DNA of 19,378 nt, taken from positions 1 through 19,378 of the forward strand of contig CANPXI010000007.1 in NCBI GenBank assembly GCA_947585885.1, written 5' to 3'. This stretch comes from an uncultured Bacilli bacterium (GTDB taxonomy: Bacteria > Bacillota_I > Bacilli_A > RF39 > UBA660). The first letter of the stretch is position 1; every line of letters begins with the position of its first letter. Positions 7,319-13,650 of this stretch are shown piece after piece. The notes below the pieces were generated by a model, which had not been told where the DNA came from, ran no database searches, and saw only the letters and a program-made list of their open reading frames with translations. A program made the translations under genes and the position numbers.

Positions 7319-8017
7319 TTAACAACCTTGTCCTTTAGTACATAAACTAACTTTTTCATTATATTCTTTAAATAATTCATCAAAACTATTATACATATCT
7401 TCTTTCATTTTATCAGTTAGTTCCATATATGCATCAGTTTGGTCTTCACTTACACCACCAGTTAAACTAATAGCTTTACCTTTAACTACACTTACCACAT
7501 TAGGTGCATAAATTCTTTTTTGATTTACATCTACTTCTAAACTGTAGTCATCTAAAACATCACCTAACAAATCAAGTAACTTATAATATCCATCAGTTCC
7601 TTTTTTAGTTTCTTGTGCTTTCCCATCTACTACTTCCATAGTATTTCTAATATCTAAAACATCTACATAATAAATTTTAGTAATGCCGTTATCTTTACTA
7701 GCATCAATTAATGAAGGTAAAACACTTCTACACCATGGACAAGTATTAAAACCAAAATAAACTATAAATGACTCTTCATCATTAATTAAATTAACTAATT
7801 CATCCTCTGTCTTATAAACAAATGGATTATCTATACCAATATCTAACTTTCTATATTCTGTCCCACCACTATTCTTTTCTCCATTTAAACCTTCATACTC
7901 ATTTTTAAACTTAATCGCGTCTTCATTATTATTTTCATTACCAAGTTCATTAAACGCGCATCCACTCAAAAATAAAACCATACATGTAATTACTAAAAAT
8001 GTAAATAATCTCTTCAT
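7319..8017 (-). CDS. Thioredoxin-fold lipoprotein with CPWC active site
   Basis: 232 aa. A signal peptide with lipobox LSGC (lipid-modified Cys20) is followed by a Ser/Asn-rich linker and a thioredoxin-like domain. IVYFGFNTCPWC places the redox pair at Cys93/Cys96. A cis-Pro-like site (APNVVSVVKG) and a C-terminal CTKGQGC give a second possible cysteine pair at 226/232. It probably acts as a thiol-disulfide oxidoreductase or reductant carrier on the outer face of the membrane; the partner is unknown. The start at 8017 has AGAGGAAG upstream and lies just after the transcription start predicted from the promoter at 8042-8070; an in-frame extension to 8083 would be within that promoter. Confidence 0.85.
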   Translation of the reverse strand: MKRLFTFLVITCMVLFLSGCAFNELGNENNNEDAIKFKNEYEGLNGEKNSGGTEYRKLDIGIDNPFVYKTEDELVNLINDEESFIVYFGFNTCPWCRSVLPSLIDASKDNGITKIYYVDVLDIRNTMEVVDGKAQETKKGTDGYYKLLDLLGDVLDDYSLEVDVNQKRIYAPNVVSVVKGKAISLTGGVSEDQTDAYMELTDKMKEDMYNSFDELFKEYNEKVSLCTKGQGC

Positions 8018-8041
8018 CTTACTTCCTCTTTTCATAAAAAA

Positions 8042-8070
8042 ATTATAACATATAAAAATTATACTTTCAA
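8042..8070 (-). promoter_or_regulatory. Promoter of the thioredoxin-type lipoprotein gene
   Basis: Minus strand: TTGAAA (8070-8065), 17-nt spacer, TATAAT (8047-8042), with TGT in front of the -10. A second TATAAT lies about 30 nt upstream. Confidence 0.75.
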
Positions 8071-8128
8071 TTATAACAAACATAAATTGCTTATAACTTG
8101 AGTATACTATTAATAGAAAGGAAGTAAA

Positions 8129-8581
8129 ATGAATAAATTAAAAAAATGGTTTTATATACTAACACCCATAATATTAGGAAGCATTGTAGGTTTCATAATA
8201 AGTGGCAAAATTGATTACACTAATCTAACTAAACCACCTTTGGCTCCTCCTAAACTACTTTTTCCAATCATGTGGAGTATAATCTATTTACTACTAGGAA
8301 TATCTTATTACTTATTTAAAAAGAAAAAAGAAGAAAATTCTAAAACTGATACAATCTATTACATAAGCCTAATAGTTAATCTACTTTGGAGTATAATATT
8401 CTTCTTACTTAAATGGAGACTAGTTGCAGTAATATGGATCATCCTATTAGATATACTAGTTTTATACTTATTCTATCTATTTAAAAAAGAAAGTAAAACA
8501 AGTGCATACCTAAATATTATTTACATACTTTGGATACTATTTGCCACTTACTTGACAATAGGTATTTACATACTTAACTAA
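8129..8581 (+). CDS. tspO: TspO/MBR family membrane protein
   Basis: 150 aa with five predicted membrane helices, the standard TspO length and topology. Family hallmarks are present: KPPLAPPKLLFPIMWSIIYLL after helix 1, LLWSIIFF in helix 3, and WILFATYLTIGIYILN at the C-terminus. TspO proteins bind tetrapyrroles and, in eukaryotes, cholesterol; their role in Bacillota is not settled. The ATG at 8129 has AAAGGAAG about 6 nt upstream. The gene converges on and overlaps by 4 nt the small minus-strand gene at 8578-8802. Confidence 0.93.
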   Translation: MNKLKKWFYILTPIILGSIVGFIISGKIDYTNLTKPPLAPPKLLFPIMWSIIYLLLGISYYLFKKKKEENSKTDTIYYISLIVNLLWSIIFFLLKWRLVAVIWIILLDILVLYLFYLFKKESKTSAYLNIIYILWILFATYLTIGIYILN

Positions 8582-8802
8582 CCCTTACTTATTCTAATAT
8601 GACCGTTATAAACTTTAGAATAATCATTTATAAGAGCATCAAAAGCTCTTTTTTTATAATCAAAAACTTCTCCCACGAAAATAACAACATCCTTAAAATT
8701 ATACTGAGTAGCAATATTAAAAAGTCTATACTTCACCCTATCAATATCTACTTCACCCTTTAAATCAATAAAAAGTGTATTATCTTTATATACCATATTC
8801 AT
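8578..8802 (-). CDS. Small STAS-like (anti-sigma factor antagonist-like) protein
   Basis: 74 aa from the ATG at 8802 (AGGTGA 5 nt upstream; a GTG at 8811 is an alternative). The pattern YKDNTLFIDLKGEVDIDRVKY, followed by an amphipathic helix and DVVIFVGEVF, resembles the first two strands and helix of a STAS domain such as SpoIIAA. The phosphorylatable DSSG loop is absent and the protein is about 30 residues short. No partner kinase or sigma factor is in the window. Function unknown. Confidence 0.7.
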   Translation of the reverse strand: MNMVYKDNTLFIDLKGEVDIDRVKYRLFNIATQYNFKDVVIFVGEVFDYKKRAFDALINDYSKVYNGHIRISKG

Positions 8803-8915
8803 ATCTTTCACCTATTATTAATTATAAATAAATAAAATAATAAAACATCAAATTCGACAAAACTAGATATATTTTTTAAAATTTATGTTATATAATTAAT
8901 TTAAGGTGATTTAAA

Positions 8916-10259
8916 GTGAGAATGATTTTAGCAATAATTTTATGTAAACTTGCAAATAGACTAAGTAGGCTCTTACATAAAGAAGGAACAGTAATCGGAG
9001 GATACACTGCATTAAAAATTTATCCTAAAGTACTAAGCAAAATAAAAATGCCTAAATATGTAGTTGGTATAACAGGTTCTAGTGGAAAAGGAAGTACAAC
9101 TGAACTAGTAGCAAGAATATTAAAAGAAAACAACATTAATGTAGTCTACAATAAAAATGGAAGCAATGTATTTAATGCAATAGCGAGTCTTATACTAGAA
9201 AATACTTCTTTAAAAGGAAAAATGAAATGTGATGTATTACTAATGGAATTAGATGAAAGATTTATTGAAAACGTAATATCAAATTTTGATTTAACCCATT
9301 TAGTTATAACAAACATAACTCGTGACCAACCTCCTAGAAATGCTCATCCAGAATTTATTCAAAACGTACTAGAAAAAAGTATAAAAGATAAAACACACTT
9401 AATAATTAATATAGATGACCCTTTAGTTAATAAATTAACACTTAACCATAAAGGAAAAATAACAACTTATGGAATGGATAAAAATAACTATTCTAAAGTA
9501 TCTAAACTAAATAACTTAGATGGTGCTTACTGTCCTATTTGTAATACAAAACTAGAATACTCTTTCTATCACTATGGCCACATAGGAAAATATAAATGCC
9601 CTAATTGTAATTTTAAAAGAACAGACCCAGAATATCTAGCACATAACATAAATGTACCAAAAGGAATTATATATATAAATAAAAATAAAATTAACTTACC
9701 AAGCCATTTCTTATATTCTGTATACTTTGTAACTGCAGCATATACTCTTACAAATATATTAGGAATAAAAGAAGAAGATATTGTAAAAACACTTAATGAT
9801 GAATCATTTATACCAAAAAGATTAAACATATATAATTTCTATAATCGTCCATGGCAAATGCTTGCAAGTAAAAATGAGAATAACCTAAGCTATAAACAAT
9901 CCTTTGACTTTATAGTACATGAAAAAGGTAAAAAAACAATAATACTAGGATTTGATAATTCAAGTAGAAGATACACAGAAAACGATATAAGTTGGATTTG
10001 GGATATAGACTTTGAAATACTAAATAATAAAGATATTAATAAAATACTACTAGTAGGAAGATTTAAATATGACATGCTAACAAGACTTGAATACACTGGA
10101 ATAGATAAAAAGAAAATAATACTTATAGAAGATTTAAACACTGAATTAATTAAAACTCTAAAAGAAAAAACAATTGGTAATATCTATAGTTGTGTATGTT
10201 TCGATAAAGAAATAGAACTAAAATCTCTACTAAAAAAAGAAGGTGTTATAAATGAGTAA
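8916..10259 (+). CDS. murT: MurT-type Mur ligase (lipid II isoglutaminyl synthase subunit-like)
   Basis: 447 aa. A Mur ligase middle domain carries the P-loop GITGSSGKGSTT (about 51-62). A Cys4 zinc ribbon inserted in this domain (CPIC 206-209, CPNC 228-231) is diagnostic of MurT, as is the C-terminal DUF1727 segment SWIWDIDFE (359-367). MurT with GatD amidates the alpha-carboxyl of D-Glu in lipid II. Two features are unusual: GKGS in the P-loop, as in FolC, rather than the common Mur GKTT; and the DUF1727 segment usually reading NPAGFN reads KNENNLSYKQS. GTG start with AAGGTGAT about 6 nt upstream and a TATAAT at 8891-8896. It overlaps gatD by 8 nt, so the two form one unit. Confidence 0.85.
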   Translation: MRMILAIILCKLANRLSRLLHKEGTVIGGYTALKIYPKVLSKIKMPKYVVGITGSSGKGSTTELVARILKENNINVVYNKNGSNVFNAIASLILENTSLKGKMKCDVLLMELDERFIENVISNFDLTHLVITNITRDQPPRNAHPEFIQNVLEKSIKDKTHLIINIDDPLVNKLTLNHKGKITTYGMDKNNYSKVSKLNNLDGAYCPICNTKLEYSFYHYGHIGKYKCPNCNFKRTDPEYLAHNINVPKGIIYINKNKINLPSHFLYSVYFVTAAYTLTNILGIKEEDIVKTLNDESFIPKRLNIYNFYNRPWQMLASKNENNLSYKQSFDFIVHEKGKKTIILGFDNSSRRYTENDISWIWDIDFEILNNKDINKILLVGRFKYDMLTRLEYTGIDKKKIILIEDLNTELIKTLKEKTIGNIYSCVCFDKEIELKSLLKKEGVINE

Positions 10260-10980
10260 AGTAAAAATAGCTCACCTATATTATGATTTAATGAACCTCT
10301 ATGGTGAAAATGGTAACATAAGAGCGCTAAAGAAATTTATAGAAAAACAAGATATAAAAACAGAAATACACTTTCTTACAATAAATGATAAAATAGACTT
10401 TAATGAATATGATATATTCTATATAGGTATGGGTACAGAAAATAGTTTATTCTTAGTTTTAAATGATTTACTAAAATATAAAGATGAAATAAAAAATGCA
10501 ATAGATAAAAATAAACACTTTCTTATAACTGGTAACAGTATGGAATTATTTGGTAAATATATTATTGATCAAAATAAAACTAAACATGAAGCACTTAATA
10601 TATTCCCTTATTATGCAGAACACCAACCTTTTAGAATAGTAGGAAGTATAGTATACTCTACTAAACTAATAAAGGACGTAATAATAGGTTTTCAAAATAG
10701 ATCAGGTTTAATTTATGACATTGATAAACCATTATTTAAAAGTATAGAAGGAACTGCATCAAATATGGAAACAAAAAAAGAAGGTTACCTTTATAAAAAC
10801 TTCTATGCCACATACATAATAGGTCCCCTATTTATAAGAAATCCTCATTTAACAAATTATATAATTAAAAATGTAATAAAACAAAAAAATAAAAAATATA
10901 AACTAAAAATATTCAACAAAACAACAGAAATAAAAGCATATAACACATACTTAGAAAACTTTAACATAGAAAACAGGTAA
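10252..10980 (+). CDS. gatD: GatD-like class I glutamine amidotransferase lacking catalytic Cys and His
   Basis: 242 aa, CobB/CobQ-type glutaminase fold. The N-terminus AHLYYDLMNLYGENGN is clearly GatD-like (usual form AHLYPDLLNLYGDRGN). The nucleophile elbow, normally CGGYQLLG, reads ITGNSMELFG (92-101), so the Cys position (94 in Staphylococcus aureus GatD) is Gly94. The TYLHGPL motif with the catalytic His reads TYIIGPL (187-193). GFENHGG becomes GFQNRSG. Both catalytic residues are therefore lost while the fold signature is kept. It overlaps murT by 8 nt, so the complex is probably formed but should not hydrolyse glutamine by the usual route. Confidence 0.85.
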   Translation: MSKVKIAHLYYDLMNLYGENGNIRALKKFIEKQDIKTEIHFLTINDKIDFNEYDIFYIGMGTENSLFLVLNDLLKYKDEIKNAIDKNKHFLITGNSMELFGKYIIDQNKTKHEALNIFPYYAEHQPFRIVGSIVYSTKLIKDVIIGFQNRSGLIYDIDKPLFKSIEGTASNMETKKEGYLYKNFYATYIIGPLFIRNPHLTNYIIKNVIKQKNKKYKLKIFNKTTEIKAYNTYLENFNIENR

Positions 10981-10999
10981 CCAAAGTTACCTGCTTTTT
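10974..10999. terminator. Bidirectional terminator between gatD and the convergent gene
   Basis: CAGGTAAC (10974-10981) and GTTACCTG (10986-10993) form a perfect 8-bp stem with loop CAAA. Plus-strand tail CTTTTT, minus-strand tail TTTTC. The gatD stop codon lies in the stem. Confidence 0.88.
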
Positions 11000-11495
11000 A
11001 AAGTCCTAATTCCTTTTTAATATTTTCGTCCCCTGTTACAAATTTAACATTCTTTCCATTACTAATCTTAATTAATGTATGACCATTAACCTTTAAACCT
11101 TTAATATCTTGTGCATTTTTAGATTCACTACCTACAATACTTGAATTAATATTATCTCCAGTATCTACAAAATATAAAGGTAAACTATCTTCTTTTTCTT
11201 TATATAAAGAACCTAAACTATTAACATAAACAGATTCTTTATCACTAAAATCAGCAATTAAAACATAATATTCTTTATCTTTTCTATTAAAAATAGTTCC
11301 AGCATTAATATTATCATAACTAATAACTGCTTCAGGTACTTCAGGTTTATAATATCCTTCATCAAACCAACCTAACTTTTGTGCTCCAACAGTAAGTAAA
11401 TAAGCCACTACTGCTATAACTACTAAAACACACACTATAATAATTAATCCCTTAATATCCATTTCGCTTGTAACATTTTTATTTTTCTTATTCAT
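10998..11495 (-). CDS. Membrane-anchored thioredoxin-fold-like protein without CxxC
   Basis: 165 aa. A charged N-terminus is followed by one membrane helix (about 16-37) and an extracytoplasmic domain. The pattern YYVLIADFSD...LPLYFVDTGD...GLKVNGHTLIKISNGKNVKFVTG looks like the strand order of a thioredoxin fold, with the cis-Pro position replaced and no cysteine at all. A redox function is therefore unlikely; a binding or scaffold role is possible. ATG at 11495 with GAGGG 7 nt upstream. It is transcribed from the strong promoter at 11671-11699 through a structured leader of about 170 nt. Confidence 0.7.
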   Translation of the reverse strand: MNKKNKNVTSEMDIKGLIIIVCVLVVIAVVAYLLTVGAQKLGWFDEGYYKPEVPEAVISYDNINAGTIFNRKDKEYYVLIADFSDKESVYVNSLGSLYKEKEDSLPLYFVDTGDNINSSIVGSESKNAQDIKGLKVNGHTLIKISNGKNVKFVTGDENIKKELGL

Positions 11496-11529
11496 AATTA
11501 TCCCTCAAAAAATATTCTAACATAAATAA

Positions 11530-11664
11530 ATAAAAAAAGAAAGTGTGAAACAAACTAAAGACTAATTATATGTAAGGGTTAAAAAGTCTCTATATACGAT
11601 AGTAAAACTGCTTCACTACTTTCACTTTAGTAAAAATATGTCGGAAATTGTTATTTTTACTAAC
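11530..11664 (-). promoter_or_regulatory. Structured 5' leader RNA, class unknown
   Basis: Starting at the predicted transcription start, TTAGTAAAAATA (11663-11652) and TATTTTTACTAA (11638-11627) form a perfect 12-bp hairpin with a 13-nt loop. A second domain is closed by GAAAG-TA-GTGAA (11623-11612) and TTCACACTTTC (11549-11539), followed at once by seven T (11538-11532). Inside are AGACT/AGTCT (11589-11559) and a small CTAT/ATAG hairpin. This could be a riboswitch-like attenuator or a short independent RNA ending at the T tract. No known aptamer motif was recognised. Confidence 0.5.
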
Positions 11665-11670
11665 AATTAA

Positions 11671-11699
11671 ATTATATCAGTTAACCTTGTTACTGTCAA
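11671..11699 (-). promoter_or_regulatory. Consensus sigma-A promoter upstream of the structured leader
   Basis: Minus strand: TTGACA (11699-11694), 17-nt spacer, TATAAT (11676-11671) with TGA before the -10. It lies about 40 nt beyond the stop of the surface protein gene, for which I see no separate terminator. Confidence 0.85.
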
Positions 11700-11738
11700 T
11701 TACAATTTTCGACAAAATTCTATTTGGTGACCTTAGTA

Positions 11739-13379
11739 TTAATTATCTGCTTGTGCACAAGTATCATCTATTTCTGGTATATATGGGTCATCAACAGTTC
11801 CGTTACCAATTAATGTTACACATGATTTGAGTGATAGGACTGGTCGGATGACGTACGAAGTAGTATTGTCGACATAAACTTCATGAGAAAAACCAGGATT
11901 TTTCGAGCCACCTATGATGAACACATATGCACCGAGTTGAATACTGAAGCTAGATGGACTCATTGTCCACCATCCATTACTTCCAGTTACGCTTTGATTT
12001 TCACTGTTTAAATAATAGTAAGCATTAGAAACTTGTGTTCCAACTTTTCCTCCTGCATAAATTATCTCATCTGCTGTCATTAAAGCTACTGGATATTCTG
12101 TTAATGCTTGATTTCCTATTCCTTTACTATTAGTTCCAGTAAACATATCTTTTTTTCTTTCTGCTTCTTGTGCATCATTATGTAGTATTCCTGTTGGTGT
12201 TGTTCCACACTTAAACGACGGTCTAAAACTAGTTTCACTGCTCACTCCTCCATAGCTACTTGCCCATGTTGTTATTCTTTGAGCTACTGCATAGTACATT
12301 GTACCTGTTGAACTATATTTATCTCCACTTCTATCATTACAATATATAGCTGTTCTACTTACATAATCACTATAGTTATGGCTATTATCATCTGTTTTTT
12401 CTATGGTTAAAGTATACCATTTATCTATTGATTCTTTTATTGTTGAATTTTTTGTATTTGCTCTATTAGTTGATAAATTTCCATCTGTTCCATACATATA
12501 CCCTACATATGTCGGTTTATTTTTGGATGAATTATATTGAACTATACCATTATTAACTGTTGTGTTTATATATCCTTGTTGCGTATTAGGTTCTGTTCCT
12601 GCATAAAGTAGTCTTAGTCCTCCATCCTCATTTGTTCTTATTATTCTCCAATATAAGTTTGCAAACTTTACCCAGTTGTCTGTTGCTTTTCCTGTCCAAT
12701 AATAGACTTTTTCTCCACTACCATCTTTATCTAAATCTTCTGTATAATTACCATCTTCATAATATATCTTTGATTCTTCCAATTTAGAACTAAAATTATT
12801 TCTTTTTATTATATTAGAATCTATATATTTTTCTTTAATAAAATCTTTTGCTAATATTTCCTTTTTCTTTCCCTCTTCTATTATTATGTTTCCATTAAAT
12901 ATTTTACCCATGTCTGCACTTTGGTCTTCGTTACTACTTTCATATTTGAATTCTATTGTGTAGTGATGAATTTTATCTTTTTCTATCTTTATACTTTCTT
13001 CAAGTATTTCTTTTTTTGCCACTTCTGATTTTGATACTAATTCATATTCTTCCATATTATATCCACCATCATCAGAAATTATTTTATATTTTAGAAAATC
13101 TAATACAAATGTATTTACTAATTTATCTATTCCTATATTATAGTAATATACGTCATCACTTTTATTTTCTACTGTAAATGTCTTAGTATAGTTCCATCCT
13201 GGTTCTATATTTAGCGCATTGATATTTTCTGTATCTTCAAATACTATTTTTAATTCCTGTGCTTGTAATGTTATTGGTGCACCACTTCCTTCTACTTGTG
13301 CCATCCAATAACCTAGACTTACACTTACAGTTAATATTAATATACTTACTATTCCTACTATTATATATTTCTTTTTCAT
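11739..13379 (-). CDS. Large surface protein: TasA/camelysin-like N-terminal domain, C-type-lectin-like C-terminus
   Basis: 546 aa from the ATG at 13379 (GGAG 6 nt upstream; an in-frame ATG at 13415 is inside the terminator hairpin). A hydrophobic N-terminal signal or anchor (about 4-24) is followed by a beta-sandwich-like region, with PGWNYTKTFTVENKSDDVYYYN similar in style to SipW-dependent TasA/camelysin proteins. A central region with WVKFANLYWRIIRTNEDGGLRLLYAG and the C-terminal WWTMSP...YVIRPVLSLKS are typical of the DUF6273/FGE-sulfatase-like C-type lectin fold. The last motif spans a stretch with distinct base and codon use (11826-11975). No sortase motif is seen. Probably an adhesin or surface-binding protein; the ligand is unknown. 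Expression appears controlled by the leader at 13403-13535. Confidence 0.8.
   Translation of the reverse strand: MKKKYIIVGIVSILILTVSVSLGYWMAQVEGSGAPITLQAQELKIVFEDTENINALNIEPGWNYTKTFTVENKSDDVYYYNIGIDKLVNTFVLDFLKYKIISDDGGYNMEEYELVSKSEVAKKEILEESIKIEKDKIHHYTIEFKYESSNEDQSADMGKIFNGNIIIEEGKKKEILAKDFIKEKYIDSNIIKRNNFSSKLEESKIYYEDGNYTEDLDKDGSGEKVYYWTGKATDNWVKFANLYWRIIRTNEDGGLRLLYAGTEPNTQQGYINTTVNNGIVQYNSSKNKPTYVGYMYGTDGNLSTNRANTKNSTIKESIDKWYTLTIEKTDDNSHNYSDYVSRTAIYCNDRSGDKYSSTGTMYYAVAQRITTWASSYGGVSSETSFRPSFKCGTTPTGILHNDAQEAERKKDMFTGTNSKGIGNQALTEYPVALMTADEIIYAGGKVGTQVSNAYYYLNSENQSVTGSNGWWTMSPSSFSIQLGAYVFIIGGSKNPGFSHEVYVDNTTSYVIRPVLSLKSCVTLIGNGTVDDPYIPEIDDTCAQADN
11826..11975 (-). other. Candidate hypervariable region (diversity-generating-retroelement-like VR)
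   Basis: The segment from GGATGGTGG to about TCACTCAAA encodes WWTMSP...VIRPVLSLK. By hand count 11821-11980 is about 42% G+C against about 33% in the next 160 bases of the same gene. Many codons end in C (AGC TTC, CTC, TTC ATC, GGC, GTC GAC, TAC GTC ATC), unlike the rest of the gene. The 3' end (TCGTACGTCATCCGACC) is GC-rich, as expected for an initiation-of-mutagenic-homing site. No template repeat or reverse transcriptase is in the window. Confidence 0.45.
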
Positions 13380-13402
13380 TTTATACTCCTTTTCTTCCCA
13401 AG

Positions 13403-13433
13403 AAAAAACACACATAGAAAAAATCTATGTGTG
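13403..13433 (-). terminator. Intrinsic terminator inside the leader of the surface protein gene
   Basis: Minus strand: CACACATAG (13433-13425) and CTATGTGTG (13417-13409) form a 9-bp stem, followed by six T (13408-13403). It lies between the promoter and the SD of the gene, so it must be read through or attenuated. Confidence 0.85.
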
Positions 13434-13459
13434 CATTAAAAAACTATGAGAGTTAGTTT

Positions 13460-13507
13460 TTAACCCCCCCCGACTTTCAAAAATTCGAAAGAGATTATTT
13501 CATTCAT
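13460..13507 (-). CDS. Short leader ORF of 15 codons containing a poly-G tract
   Basis: The reading frame encodes MNEIISFEFLKVGGG and stops at TAA (13462-13460). AAGGAG lies 11 nt upstream of the ATG, slightly long but usable. The start codon is inside a possible 11-bp stem, AAAAACTATGA (13514-13504) with TCATAGTTTTT (13449-13439), that closes over the ORF. Located between a consensus promoter and an intrinsic terminator, it is placed as a leader peptide in transcription attenuation. Confidence 0.5.
   Translation of the reverse strand: MNEIISFEFLKVGGG
13464..13471 (-). repeat. Homopolymer G8 tract (C8 on the plus strand)
   Basis: Eight consecutive G on the minus strand within the short leader ORF. 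It is the longest G/C homopolymer I see in this AT-rich window and a typical substrate for slipped-strand mispairing. Confidence 0.9.
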
Positions 13508-13541
13508 AGTTTTTATTTCTCCTTTTATTTTTTACAATTTA

Positions 13542-13570
13542 ATTATAGTTTACTTATTTGTTAGTGTCAA
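13542..13570 (-). promoter_or_regulatory. Consensus sigma-A promoter of the surface protein gene
   Basis: Minus strand: TTGACA (13570-13565), 17-nt spacer, TATAAT (13547-13542). Predicted start near 13535, giving a leader of about 155 nt. A weaker second promoter is possible upstream: TTGTCG, 17 nt, TATAAA. Confidence 0.85.
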
Positions 13571-13605
13571 TCACTAAATTTATAGTTTTACTTACATTTT
13601 TCGAC

Positions 13606-13637
13606 AAAAAAACACTAGAATAAATTATAATCTAGTG
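13606..13637 (-). terminator. Terminator of the LolA/YdcC-like lipoprotein gene
   Basis: Minus strand: CACTAGA (13637-13631) and TCTAGTG (13619-13613), 11-nt loop, then seven T (13612-13606). Confidence 0.8.
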
Positions 13638-13650
13638 CATTTTATCAATC

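Noticed and set aside
9572..10141. Two minus-strand ORFs of 85 and 83 codons
   Set aside because: They lie entirely inside murT, which has clear family motifs.
11560..11600. TPP riboswitch suggested by ACTTTTTAACCCTTA in the leader RNA
   Set aside because: Only the ACCCTT piece is present; the CTGAGA and ACCTGAT elements and the second arm are missing.
11705..11714. TTTTGTCGAA, like a Spo0A box, here and near 8853-8862 and 13600-13609
   Set aside because: A 7-base core is expected about twice by chance in this AT-rich window; the copy near 13606 belongs to a terminator tail, and no sporulation genes are present.
11648..11830. Plus-strand ORF of 60 codons
   Set aside because: It crosses the promoter and leader at 11671-11699 and the end of the surface protein gene on the other strand; no SD and no protein-like composition.
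12956..13177. Plus-strand ORF of 73 codons
   Set aside because: Antisense shadow of the surface protein gene, mostly Leu/Tyr/Phe low-complexity.
13380..13415. Longer N-terminus for the surface protein from an ATG at 13415
   Set aside because: That ATG is in the 3' arm of the terminator without an SD; the ATG at 13379 has GGAG at the right distance and begins a normal signal peptide.
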